A stretch of 64,000 nt of DNA from GCA-002282575 sp964519885 (GTDB lineage Bacteria; Pseudomonadota; Gammaproteobacteria; Thiomicrospirales; Thiomicrospiraceae). The stretch is from the NCBI GenBank assembly GCA_964519885.1, contig CAZFLX010000003.1, positions 62,001 to 126,000 on the forward strand. Direction: 5' to 3'. Below the pieces are notes generated by a model, which made no database searches, was not told the origin of the DNA, and was given only the letters and a program-made list of their open reading frames with translations. The position numbers and the translations under genes were made by a program. Shown here piece after piece: positions 44,080-52,165 of the stretch; position 1 is the stretch's first letter; every line of letters begins with the position of its first letter.

Positions 44080-45195
44080 TTAGCCTTTTAAGACTTCTTT
44101 CAGTGCCGCTAGGCAGAACAAGACTTTTTCTGGTTTGCTGCTCTGACCCATTAGGCCGATACGCCAAACTTTGCCAGCTAAAGCACCTAAGCCTGCTCCA
44201 ATTTCGAGATTGTATTCATTTAATAAGCGACTACGTACCGTCGCATCATCAACCCCTTCAGGGATCCACACGCTGTTGAGTTGCGGTAGGCGGTCGGCTT
44301 CATTAACGACAAAGCTCATGCCCATGCTCTCAATGCCAGCTTTCAGTAGCTCGTGGTTACGTGCATGACGCGCCCAAGCCGCTTCTAAGCCTTCTTCCAT
44401 CAACATAACCAGTGATTCGTGCAGGGCATAAAGCGCGTTCACAGGGGCGGTGTGGTGGTAAGCGCGTTTCTGACCTGAACCCCAGTAAGCCATGACTAAA
44501 TTCAAATCCATGAACCAGCTAGGTACTTTGGTTTTGCGGTTACGTACTTTTTCTAAAGCGCGTTCGCTAAAGCTAACAGGCGACAAGCCAGGCACGCAAG
44601 ACAAGCATTTTTGTGTGCCCGAATAAATAGCATCGATACCCCAGTCATCAACGCGTAATTCCACACCCGTTAAAGAAGTTACTGCATCAACGATGGTTAA
44701 GCAGTTGTGTTTACGTGCAATTTCACAGAGCGTCTTAGCGTCAGAACGGGCACCCGTTGAGGTTTCAGCGTGTACGAAAGCGAGAATTTTGGCATCTGGG
44801 TTAGCTTGTAAGGCTGCTTCGACTTTATCCACCGAAACGGCACTGCCCCAAGCGTCTTCGACCACCACCGCTGTACCACCGAAACGCTCGATGTTTTCTT
44901 TCATGCGACCGCCAAACACGCCATTGATACACACCACCACCTTGTCACCCGGTTCAACCAAGTTAACGAAACAGGTTTCCATACCCGCAGAACCAGGCGC
45001 AGAAACGGGCATGGTCATTTCATTATTGGTTTGGAAGGCGTATTTCAACATCACCTTAATTTCATCCATCATGCGGATAAATTCTGGGTCTAAGTGACCA
45101 ATGGTCGGACGTGACATAGCCGCTAACACGCGAGGGTGAATGTCGGAAGGACCAGGGCCCATTAGGGTGCGAATCGGTGGGTTGAATGAGTTCAT
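44080..45195 (-). CDS. Alanine/serine-glyoxylate aminotransferase family
   Basis: A 371-residue class V aminotransferase. It begins with the family N-terminus LMGPGPSDIHPRVLAAMSRPTIGHLDP. SAPGSAGMET is the phosphate region and AVTSLTGVEL follows. The PLP lysine is Lys196 in YSGTQKCLS. It converts glyoxylate to glycine, using alanine or serine as donor. It is divergent from glcDEF, which produces glyoxylate, so the two transcripts form a glycolate salvage (photorespiration-like) block. The 95 bases between them hold a TTGAC-N4-GTCAA palindrome. The alternative name is serine-pyruvate aminotransferase; the donor cannot be told from sequence. Confidence 0.9.
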   Translation of the reverse strand: MNSFNPPIRTLMGPGPSDIHPRVLAAMSRPTIGHLDPEFIRMMDEIKVMLKYAFQTNNEMTMPVSAPGSAGMETCFVNLVEPGDKVVVCINGVFGGRMKENIERFGGTAVVVEDAWGSAVSVDKVEAALQANPDAKILAFVHAETSTGARSDAKTLCEIARKHNCLTIVDAVTSLTGVELRVDDWGIDAIYSGTQKCLSCVPGLSPVSFSERALEKVRNRKTKVPSWFMDLNLVMAYWGSGQKRAYHHTAPVNALYALHESLVMLMEEGLEAAWARHARNHELLKAGIESMGMSFVVNEADRLPQLNSVWIPEGVDDATVRSRLLNEYNLEIGAGLGALAGKVWRIGLMGQSSKPEKVLFCLAALKEVLKG

Positions 45196-45237
45196 GCGCG
45201 GGCTACCTTATTAAAATCGAATAAATTTGGCTTAAAA

Positions 45238-45258
45238 TTGACCTAAGTCAACTATAAT
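45238..45258 (+). promoter_or_regulatory. Candidate operator and minus-10 box for glcD
   Basis: A palindrome TTGAC-CTAA-GTCAA (45238-45251) lies directly upstream of a consensus TATAAT (45253-45258), 32 bases before the glcD start. The palindrome would place a bound regulator over the promoter. A clear minus-35 at normal spacing is not seen, which suits activator control. Which protein binds is unknown; glcC, the usual regulator, is not in the window. Confidence 0.4.
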
Positions 45259-45290
45259 AATTGAAATATTATGGCACTCAAGGGTTTCAA

Positions 45291-46727
45291 ATGGAAGTCA
45301 TTAACGCACTGAAACAAGTACTTTCTGCTGACAGTTTACTGACCAGTGACGAAGCTTGTCGCCCGTTCGAGTGCGATGCCCTTTCTGCTTACCGTGAACG
45401 TCCTTTAGCGGTAGCCTTGCCGAGCGATGTGGAACAGGTAAAAGCGGTGCTGCGCATTTGTAAGCAGTATCAAGTGCCAGTGATTACGCGCGGTTCAGGA
45501 ACTGGCTTAGCGGGTGGCAGTTTGCCACTAAAAGACGGTATTGTGCTGGGGCTTTCTAAGCTGAATAGAATTCTTAAAATTGACCCGCTTCAGCGTGTTG
45601 CCATTGTGCAGCCAGGAGTGCGTAATATTGTCGTCAGTGAAGCGGTAGCCGATTATGGTCTTTACTATGCGCCCGATCCTTCCTCTCAAATTGCTTGTTC
45701 GATTGGTGGTAATGTCGCGGAAAATTCGGGTGGGGTGCATTGCTTAAAATATGGGCTAACGGTGCATAACGTCACCTCCATTAAAATTGTCGATATGGAT
45801 GGTACTGAATCGGTTTTCGATGAAAAAGACGATGGCATTGATCTGTTGGCGCTGATGAATGGCTCGGAAGGGTTATTGGGCGTGATTGTCGAGATCAAAT
45901 TAAAGCTGTTACCTAAGCCCGAAGCGGCACAAGTGGTGATGGCGGCCTTTCATTCGGTGGGAGCTTGTGCCGATGCGGTAACACGGGTGCTAGAGCAGGG
46001 CATTATTCCCGCTGGTCTTGAAATGATGGATAAGTTTTCCATTATGGCGGCGGAAGCCTTTGCTAAGGTGGGCTATCCAACCGAGGCAGACGCTTTATTG
46101 CTGTGCGAAGTCGATGGCAGTCATGACCAAGTGCAAGTGGATGCCAAGCGCGTGGCGGATATTTTAACCCAGGCGGGTGCATACCAAATTCAACTGTCGC
46201 AGAACGAGGCGCAGCGCATTGCCTTATGGAAAGGGCGCAAAAATGCCTTTCCCGCTGTTGGGCGTTTTTCACCCGATTATTATTGTATGGATGGAACCAT
46301 TCCGCGCAGTCAATTGGCTTATGTATTGGAAGAAATTGGTCGCTTGTCGGATAAATATGGGCTGAAAGTAGCGAATGTGTTTCATGCGGGTGATGGTAAT
46401 TTGCACCCCCTCATTATGTACGATGCCAATAAACCAGGTGAATTAGCGACCACAGAAGCTTTTGGTGGCGAGATTTTGAAACTCTGCGTTGATGTTGGCG
46501 GAACCATTACCGGTGAACATGGTGTGGGTGTGGAAAAGTTGAATGCCATGTGTCATCAGTACCACACGCCAGAATTGGAAATTTTCCACGGTATTAAAGC
46601 GGTGTTTGATGATACGGGCTTGTTGAATCCTGGTAAGGCAGTGCCAACGCTACATCGCTGTGCTGAATTAGGGCACATGCACGTGCATCATGGTCAGCTG
46701 GCTCACCCGCATTTGGAGCGTTTTTAA
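45291..46727 (+). CDS. glcD: Glycolate oxidase subunit GlcD
   Basis: A 478-residue FAD enzyme from the ATG at 45291, which has AAGGG six bases before it; a TTG at 45261 would be a poor start. The FAD-binding region has PVITRGSGTGLAGGSLP, followed by CSIGGNVAENSGG and the C-terminal NVFHAGDGNLHP and TGEHGVGVEK. With GlcE and GlcF it oxidises glycolate to glyoxylate at the membrane, passing electrons to quinone. The three genes are contiguous, GlcE starting within the glcD stop (TAATG). Autotrophs use this to recover phosphoglycolate made by Rubisco (established role; the organism's autotrophy is inferred). Confidence 0.95.
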   Translation: MEVINALKQVLSADSLLTSDEACRPFECDALSAYRERPLAVALPSDVEQVKAVLRICKQYQVPVITRGSGTGLAGGSLPLKDGIVLGLSKLNRILKIDPLQRVAIVQPGVRNIVVSEAVADYGLYYAPDPSSQIACSIGGNVAENSGGVHCLKYGLTVHNVTSIKIVDMDGTESVFDEKDDGIDLLALMNGSEGLLGVIVEIKLKLLPKPEAAQVVMAAFHSVGACADAVTRVLEQGIIPAGLEMMDKFSIMAAEAFAKVGYPTEADALLLCEVDGSHDQVQVDAKRVADILTQAGAYQIQLSQNEAQRIALWKGRKNAFPAVGRFSPDYYCMDGTIPRSQLAYVLEEIGRLSDKYGLKVANVFHAGDGNLHPLIMYDANKPGELATTEAFGGEILKLCVDVGGTITGEHGVGVEKLNAMCHQYHTPELEIFHGIKAVFDDTGLLNPGKAVPTLHRCAELGHMHVHHGQLAHPHLERF

Positions 46728-47713
46728 TGCCACATCAAAAACACATCGATAATCAAGTGATGCGCTGGTGCGAGCAAATTAAACAAGCGGGTTTGGATGG
46801 TAAGACGGTGCAAATCTTAGGCAATCATTCTAAAGTATTAGCCGATGACACAGCACAAACGCTCAGCACCGCTCACTATGAAGGTATTGTCAGTTATGAA
46901 CCCGCTGAACTGGTGATTACCGTTAAAGCAGGCACTAAGCTGAGTGAGTTGAAAGCGGTGTTGGCACAACACAATCAAATGTTGGGTTTTGAACCGCCCG
47001 ATTATGGCGATTCGACTATTGGCGGTACTTATGCGTGTGCGCTGACAGGACCTTCTCGTCCCTTTCGTGGCAGCCTGCGTGACTTTGTGCTGGGAACTAA
47101 ACTGATTGATGGTCAAGGACGTTACCTCAGTTTTGGCGGTCGCATGATTAAAAACGTCGCTGGCTATGATGTGTCGCGCATGTTGGTGGGGTCTAAAGGG
47201 TCAATGGCTGTGGTGACGGAGATGAGTCTGCGCGTCATTCCGCTCATGGAAGAGCGCACTTACCAAATGGAAATGTCGGAAAACGAAGCCATTTTATTGA
47301 TGAATCAAATGGCAGGCACTTCTTTACCCTTGTCGGCAGCGGCTTATTATCAAGGTAAGTTCATGTATCGCGTTGCTGGCGCACATCCCTTACAGACCAA
47401 TCGGGTTGGCGTGACAGAAATCGACAATGATGTTTGGGTGAGGCTGAATCCCTTCCGTCCGCAATTACCGCCCGACGTTAAGTTGTGGCGGTTGGATGTG
47501 GAAAGCACCACGCCCGCCATTGAAAACACCATTGCGGTAGGTTCTTGCGGTATGCGTCGCTGGGTGGCGAGTAAAGAGAAACCGAATCATCCTTACACCA
47601 CCTTGTGGCAGGCTTATTTTGCCCCCCGTCATAATGACACGCCACGCGTTGCCCATCTTAAAAATGGATTGCGTGATGTGTTTGATCCACACAATATTTT
47701 CAAACAAATGTAA
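46727..47713 (+). CDS. glcE: Glycolate oxidase subunit GlcE
   Basis: A 328-residue FAD-binding protein like a shortened GlcD. AELVITVKAGTKLSELKAVLA and the FAD-binding STIGGTYACALTGPSR are present. FVLGTKLIDGQGRYLSFGGRMIKNVAGYDVSRM is the typical GlcE segment (read here in two parts). It begins on the last base of glcD and is followed after eight bases by glcF. It serves as the second flavin subunit of the glycolate oxidase complex. Confidence 0.95.
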   Translation: MPHQKHIDNQVMRWCEQIKQAGLDGKTVQILGNHSKVLADDTAQTLSTAHYEGIVSYEPAELVITVKAGTKLSELKAVLAQHNQMLGFEPPDYGDSTIGGTYACALTGPSRPFRGSLRDFVLGTKLIDGQGRYLSFGGRMIKNVAGYDVSRMLVGSKGSMAVVTEMSLRVIPLMEERTYQMEMSENEAILLMNQMAGTSLPLSAAAYYQGKFMYRVAGAHPLQTNRVGVTEIDNDVWVRLNPFRPQLPPDVKLWRLDVESTTPAIENTIAVGSCGMRRWVASKEKPNHPYTTLWQAYFAPRHNDTPRVAHLKNGLRDVFDPHNIFKQM

Positions 47714-47721
47714 GCCCAATT

Positions 47722-48921
47722 ATGCAGACGCAACTTCAGCCTGAATGGCTCAACACGCCCGATGGTCAAACCGCCGATACCATTTTACGTAACTGCGTGC
47801 ATTGTGGTTTTTGTTTGTCGGCCTGTCCAACTTATGGTTTACTGGGGGATGAGTTAGACTCGCCACGCGGACGCATTTATCTGATTAAAAGCCTGTTGGA
47901 AGGCAATGATGTTTCACGTGAATCCTTGTCGCACCTTGATAAGTGCCTAACCTGTCGTTCTTGCGAAACCACCTGTCCTTCAGGGGTTGAGTACGGGCAT
48001 TTGCTCGATATTGGTCGTCATGCCATGGAACAACAGGTGTCTCGTCCGCTATGGCAGCGCCTAATGCGCTGGGGTGTGCGTAAAAGCTTAACTACGCCTT
48101 GGTTCTTTAATTTGTTGGTTACGTCAATGCCGTTTTTGCGCCATTCGCAAGCAGTGGCTTACTCGGTTAATGAGTTGGCTTTGCAGCAACAATTGGCAGA
48201 CAGGGCAGATGTGCTCAAATCGAGCGTGTTGTTACTTAAAGGCTGTGTTCAGCCCGCCTTAGCGCCGAATATTAACCAAGCCAGTATTAAGGTGCTGAAT
48301 AAACTGGGTTGGCATGTCATCGAAACCGCACAAAGCCAATGTTGTGGGGCGTTGAATCAGCATTTGTCAGCCCATGATGATGCCACGGCACAGGTGAAAG
48401 CCAATATCGATGCTTGGTATCCTTATTTGCAACAGGGCGTGAAAGCGATTATTTCTACTGCCAGTGGTTGTGGTGTGATGCTAAAAGACTATGGTCATTT
48501 ACTACGTGCCGATGGCGATTATGCTGAAAAAGCGCGTGCGGTTGCCGAAGCCAGTGTCGATATTTCCGAGTTTTTGCTCACCCAAGACTTGTCGAAATTC
48601 ACCCATTTCGATAACCAGACCATTACCTTCCATTCACCTTGTACGCTACAGCACGGGCAGAAATTGCAAGGTGTGGTCGAGCAGGCCTTGCGCAAACTGG
48701 GTTATCGAGTAAACTCGGTCAAAGATGCGCATTTATGTTGTGGCTCGGCAGGGACTTATTCGATTTTTCAGCCTAAAATCGCACGACAACTGCGCGACAA
48801 TAAGCTAGAAAATTTGTTAGAACACAAAACCCATGTCATTGTTACGGCTAACATCGGTTGTTTAATGCATTTACAGAAAGGGACTAAGGTGCCTGTAAAA
48901 CATTGGATTGAGATTTTGTAA
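47722..48921 (+). CDS. glcF: Glycolate oxidase iron-sulfur subunit GlcF
   Basis: A 399-residue protein with two [4Fe-4S] motifs. The first ligands are Cys25, Cys28, Cys31 and Cys35; the second are Cys75, Cys78, Cys81 and Cys85. Two CCG domains follow (CCGALNQH and CCGSAGTY). It carries electrons from GlcD/E to the quinone pool. A degenerate parS-like sequence lies inside it at 47910. The stop at 48919 directly abuts a palindromic element that separates it from fhs. Confidence 0.95.
   Translation: MQTQLQPEWLNTPDGQTADTILRNCVHCGFCLSACPTYGLLGDELDSPRGRIYLIKSLLEGNDVSRESLSHLDKCLTCRSCETTCPSGVEYGHLLDIGRHAMEQQVSRPLWQRLMRWGVRKSLTTPWFFNLLVTSMPFLRHSQAVAYSVNELALQQQLADRADVLKSSVLLLKGCVQPALAPNINQASIKVLNKLGWHVIETAQSQCCGALNQHLSAHDDATAQVKANIDAWYPYLQQGVKAIISTASGCGVMLKDYGHLLRADGDYAEKARAVAEASVDISEFLLTQDLSKFTHFDNQTITFHSPCTLQHGQKLQGVVEQALRKLGYRVNSVKDAHLCCGSAGTYSIFQPKIARQLRDNKLENLLEHKTHVIVTANIGCLMHLQKGTKVPVKHWIEIL
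47910..47925. other. Degenerate parS-like sequence in glcF
   Basis: TGTTTCACGTGAATCC differs from the parS consensus at two of 16 positions and keeps the TTTCACGTGAA core. It encodes V-S-R-E, the same peptide as the site in cysM. It may be a weak ParB site or chance; it is about 25 kb from the two good sites. Confidence 0.3.
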
Positions 48922-49044
48922 AAACCCTATTCCGCTGACATCTTGCGTTGTTGCGCGGTGCTCAACTCAGTCATGTACTTTGTGTACATTCCTTCGTTTG
49001 TGCTCCGTGCGCCTAGCAATTTTGTCAGCTCATAACGGGTTTTT
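48920..49044. repeat. Palindromic MITE-like element between glcF and fhs
   Basis: A 125-base imperfect palindrome. Its outer arms are AAAAACCC (48920-48927) and GGGTTTTT (49037-49044), then GCTGACA (48934-48940) and TGTCAGC (49023-49029). It centres on GTAC-TTTG-TGTAC. Inner parts also pair (GCGCGGTGCTCAA against TTGTGCTCCGTGCGC). No coding sense is needed: an upstream extension of the fhs frame through it is spurious. It looks like a non-autonomous mobile element or intergenic repeat, and may fold as RNA between the two genes. Confidence 0.6.
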
Positions 49045-49069
49045 CCGTTACTACTCTAAGGAACAAAGT

Positions 49070-50758
49070 ATGTCAGACATTAAGATTGCTCAAGCAGCGA
49101 AGATGAAACCGATTATTCAATTGGCAGAAGAAACCTTTGCCATTCCTGCTGAGCAGCTTGATCCTTATGGACATTACAAAGCCAAAATTTCGTTAGATTA
49201 CGTCAGTTCTTTGTCGCACAAACAGCAAGATGGCAAGCTCATTCTGGTCACTGCCATTAGCCCAACGCCAGCGGGTGAAGGTAAAACCACCACCACTGTT
49301 GGCTTAGGTGATGCGCTGAATCGCGTCGGTAAGGCAAAAGGTAAAAAAGCCATTATTTGTTTGCGTGAGCCATCGTTAGGACCTTGTTTCGGTATTAAGG
49401 GCGGTGCTGCGGGTGGTGGTTACGCGCAAGTCGTGCCGATGGAAGACATTAATCTGCATTTTACAGGTGATTTTCATGCCATTGGTGTGGCGCACAACCT
49501 GTTATCTGCGATGATTGATAACCACATCCATCACGGTAATGCACTCGACATTGATTCACGTCGCATTCGTTGGAAGCGAGTGATGGATATGAACGATCGC
49601 GCTTTGCGTGATATTACCGTCGGCATGGGCGGACCTGCCAATGGTTATGTGCGTGAAGATGGCTTTGATATTGTCGTGGCTTCGGAAGTGATGGCGATTT
49701 TGTGTTTAGCGACCAATCGTGCCGACCTTAAAGAGCGTTTGGGGCGCATCATCATCGGTTATAAAAAAGATGGCGTTACCCCCGTTTATGCCGCAGATTT
49801 GAAAGCGCATGGTGCGATGGCGGCCCTATTAAAAGATGCTTTCAAGCCCAATTTAGTACAGACCTTAGAGAACAATTTAGCCATTGTGCATGGCGGACCT
49901 TTTGCCAATATCGCGCATGGTTGTAACTCCGTCATTGCCACCAAAACCGCTTTAAAATTAGCCGATTATGCGGTTACTGAAGCGGGTTTTGGTGCTGATT
50001 TAGGCGCAGAAAAATTCTTCAATATCAAGTGCCGTACCACAGGCTTAAAGCCTTCGGCCGTGGTGCTGGTGGCGACGGTGCGTGCGCTGAAGTTTCATGG
50101 TGGTGTTGATAAAATGCACCTCAATCAAGAAAACTTAGCGGCCTTAGACAAGGGCTTTGCCAATCTAGAACGCCATTTAACCAATTTGCAACAACAATTT
50201 GGTCAACCCGTGGTGGTGTCGATTAACCATTTCACTTTCGATAGTGATGCCGAAATTGAGCTACTTCAGCGTAAGTGTGCCGAATTAGGTGCTGAGTCCG
50301 TAGTTTCACGTCATTGGGCGGAAGGCAGTGCAGGCGCAGAGGCCTTAGCCGAAAAAATCATGGCGATTGTCGATGAGCGCGATGCTCAGGTGACCTTCAC
50401 TTATGATGACCAAACCCCACTATGGCATAAAATGGAAGCCGTTGCGACTAAGCTGTATGGCGCAAAAGAAATTGTCGCTTCCGCTAAAGTGAAAAAGGAT
50501 ATTGAGCAACTGCAAGCCAACTATGGGCATTTGCCCATTTGTATGGCAAAAACGCAAATGTCGTTTAGTACTGATCCCGCCTTGAAAGGCGCACCTAGTG
50601 GGCATACGGTGGAAATCAGTGAGGTGAAATTGCAAAACGGTGCGGGGTTTATTGTTGCCATTGCTGGCAATATGATGACCATGCCAGGGTTACCAGCACG
50701 TCCAACGGCAGAAATTATCGATATTGATGATGAAGGCGTGGTTACGGGATTGTTCTGA
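49070..50758 (+). CDS. fhs: Formate--tetrahydrofolate ligase
   Basis: A 562-residue enzyme from the ATG at 49070, with AAGGA eight bases upstream; a longer frame from 48908 runs through the repeat and is rejected. The ATP loop is TPAGEGKTTTTVGLG (66-80), followed by REPSLGPCFGIKGGAAGGG. The ending PGLPARPTAEIIDIDD is family-typical. It joins formate to THF to give 10-formyl-THF for purines or the C1 pool. Placement after glcDEF links glyoxylate/glycine metabolism to C1 units. Possession of fhs is patchy among gammaproteobacteria. Confidence 0.96.
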   Translation: MSDIKIAQAAKMKPIIQLAEETFAIPAEQLDPYGHYKAKISLDYVSSLSHKQQDGKLILVTAISPTPAGEGKTTTTVGLGDALNRVGKAKGKKAIICLREPSLGPCFGIKGGAAGGGYAQVVPMEDINLHFTGDFHAIGVAHNLLSAMIDNHIHHGNALDIDSRRIRWKRVMDMNDRALRDITVGMGGPANGYVREDGFDIVVASEVMAILCLATNRADLKERLGRIIIGYKKDGVTPVYAADLKAHGAMAALLKDAFKPNLVQTLENNLAIVHGGPFANIAHGCNSVIATKTALKLADYAVTEAGFGADLGAEKFFNIKCRTTGLKPSAVVLVATVRALKFHGGVDKMHLNQENLAALDKGFANLERHLTNLQQQFGQPVVVSINHFTFDSDAEIELLQRKCAELGAESVVSRHWAEGSAGAEALAEKIMAIVDERDAQVTFTYDDQTPLWHKMEAVATKLYGAKEIVASAKVKKDIEQLQANYGHLPICMAKTQMSFSTDPALKGAPSGHTVEISEVKLQNGAGFIVAIAGNMMTMPGLPARPTAEIIDIDDEGVVTGLF

Positions 50759-50783
50759 TAGCACGATTCAATTGAGTCATTAA

Positions 50784-50805
50784 AAAGCCCTCGTCAGAGG
50801 GCTTT
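50784..50805. terminator. Bidirectional terminator after fhs
   Basis: AAAGCCCTC and GAGGGCTTT form a nine-pair stem with a four-base loop. The flanks are AT-rich. It lies between the convergent fhs and SQR-like genes and can serve both. Confidence 0.85.
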
Positions 50806-50819
50806 ATTGTTGGTATGGT

Positions 50820-51947
50820 TTAACGATATTGGCGCAAATACCACCATTCAAAGGCTTGTTTTGCCCAGTGGAGGAGTCGGCAAGGAATCATGAAGTTGCG
50901 CTTTTCATCACGCCAGACCAAGATGCCGCGATCGTGCATATCCATAATGCACACCAACTCAATTTTCGTTTTCACGCTAGGCGTTTGACCACTTAACTCA
51001 GCTAGTAGGTTATCGGCGGCGGTTTTTGCTTGCAAATCGGCCATGTGAGCTTGCTTGGGTAACCATTCAGGCCCTGGATAACTGCCCGAATCACCCGCAA
51101 CATAGGTGTGTTCCAACCCTTGTACCTTGCCCATGTCATTAGCAGATAAAAAGCCACCCGATGAGAGTTCGATGCCCGCTTTGTCTGCCCACACTGGTCC
51201 TGTCATGCCAGGCATAAACAGGATTAAGTCGGCACTAATGGTTTCACCTTCGGTGACCACCGCATTGCTGTCAAAACGTACCAGTTTATGACCTAAGTGA
51301 GTGCTGATGTCTCTTTCTGCCATGCGAGTTAAAATACGGTCAACCGCTTCATCGCCTAGGCGTTGTCCAGGGCGCTTCGCTGGCGCAAAGAATTTGAAGG
51401 TGAAACGATCGCGAATCCCTTCTGCTCTCATCCAGTTATCCAGTCCAAACAGTAATTCAAACATCGGACCGCCGCGCATGGCAGCTGGCTCATTGGGGTT
51501 GCTGGCGAAACCAAACGCAATGGTGCCGCCTGTATCACGCATGGCAGCGAGCTTGTCTCGAATTTGCTCTGCTGCGGGAATACCCTCGCACAGTGCAATA
51601 CTATGCTCAATACCAGGCAATTTCTTCATAAAACGACCACCAGAACCAATGATTAAGCCATCGTTGCGAATATCCCCTGCACTGGTATGCACGACGCGAC
51701 CTTGCTCACTCAAGCCAGTCACTTGCGCTTTTATGTGCGTTAAGTTCATGCGTTTGAAAAAATTGACCAGCGGAATACGTAGCTGTTCACCGCGGCGTTT
51801 GCCTGTTGGAATCCAAATCAGGCTGGGGTAGTAAATCAGCTCTTCGGTGGGGCTAATCAGGGTAATTTTGGCATCGGGGCGTTGAGCGCGCACGCGTTGC
51901 ACAGCAGTGAGTGCGGCAAAGCCGCTACCAATAATAGAAATGTTCAT
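50820..51947 (-). CDS. SQR-like FAD oxidoreductase (one catalytic Cys changed)
   Basis: A 375-residue flavoprotein with an N-terminal GSGFAALTAVQRVRA FAD motif, LIIGSGGRF, and AGDSGSYPGPEWLPKQAHMA, as in the sulfide:quinone oxidoreductase/FccB group. Cysteines are Cys120 (ALCEG), Cys333 (LVCIMD) and Cys356. In canonical SQR a Cys sits two residues before the GPAYE-type motif. Here that place reads RGGPMFE, so the residue is Arg. One of the two redox Cys is therefore missing and sulfide oxidation in the standard way is doubtful. It could be an NDH-type or altered quinone oxidoreductase. The C-terminal helices (WAKQAFEWWYLRQYR) suggest membrane contact. Confidence 0.8.
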   Translation of the reverse strand: MNISIIGSGFAALTAVQRVRAQRPDAKITLISPTEELIYYPSLIWIPTGKRRGEQLRIPLVNFFKRMNLTHIKAQVTGLSEQGRVVHTSAGDIRNDGLIIGSGGRFMKKLPGIEHSIALCEGIPAAEQIRDKLAAMRDTGGTIAFGFASNPNEPAAMRGGPMFELLFGLDNWMRAEGIRDRFTFKFFAPAKRPGQRLGDEAVDRILTRMAERDISTHLGHKLVRFDSNAVVTEGETISADLILFMPGMTGPVWADKAGIELSSGGFLSANDMGKVQGLEHTYVAGDSGSYPGPEWLPKQAHMADLQAKTAADNLLAELSGQTPSVKTKIELVCIMDMHDRGILVWRDEKRNFMIPCRLLHWAKQAFEWWYLRQYR

Positions 51948-52129
51948 GATGGCTCTTTTTAGGACGTTAACATAGTGATTGCATTCACTGATTATATACC
52001 TCCCGTAAAGAATTTTCTAATTGAAAATCATGATGATGACCTATTAGCAAACGCCAAAGATGAAACCATCTACGGGAGACAATTAACCAAAGCTAGAGGG
52101 CATCGCTAATCACTCAATGAGGTGGACGT

Positions 52130-52165
52130 CTAAAAACGAGGGAAGCGAGGTGGTTAGAGCTTCCC
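52130..52165 (-). terminator. Terminator overlapping the GGDEF gene stop
   Basis: GCTTCCC (52159-52165) and GGGAAGC (52140-52146) pair around a 12-base loop, and a T-run follows on the minus strand (GTTTTTAG). The stem begins within the stop codon of the GGDEF gene. A nearby stretch resembles part of the repeat at 18674. Confidence 0.6.

Noticed and set aside
48908..49069. Upstream extension of the fhs reading frame
   Set aside because: It runs through the palindromic element and gives a Cys-rich, unnatural N-terminus; ATG 49070 has a good ribosome binding site and matches the family start.
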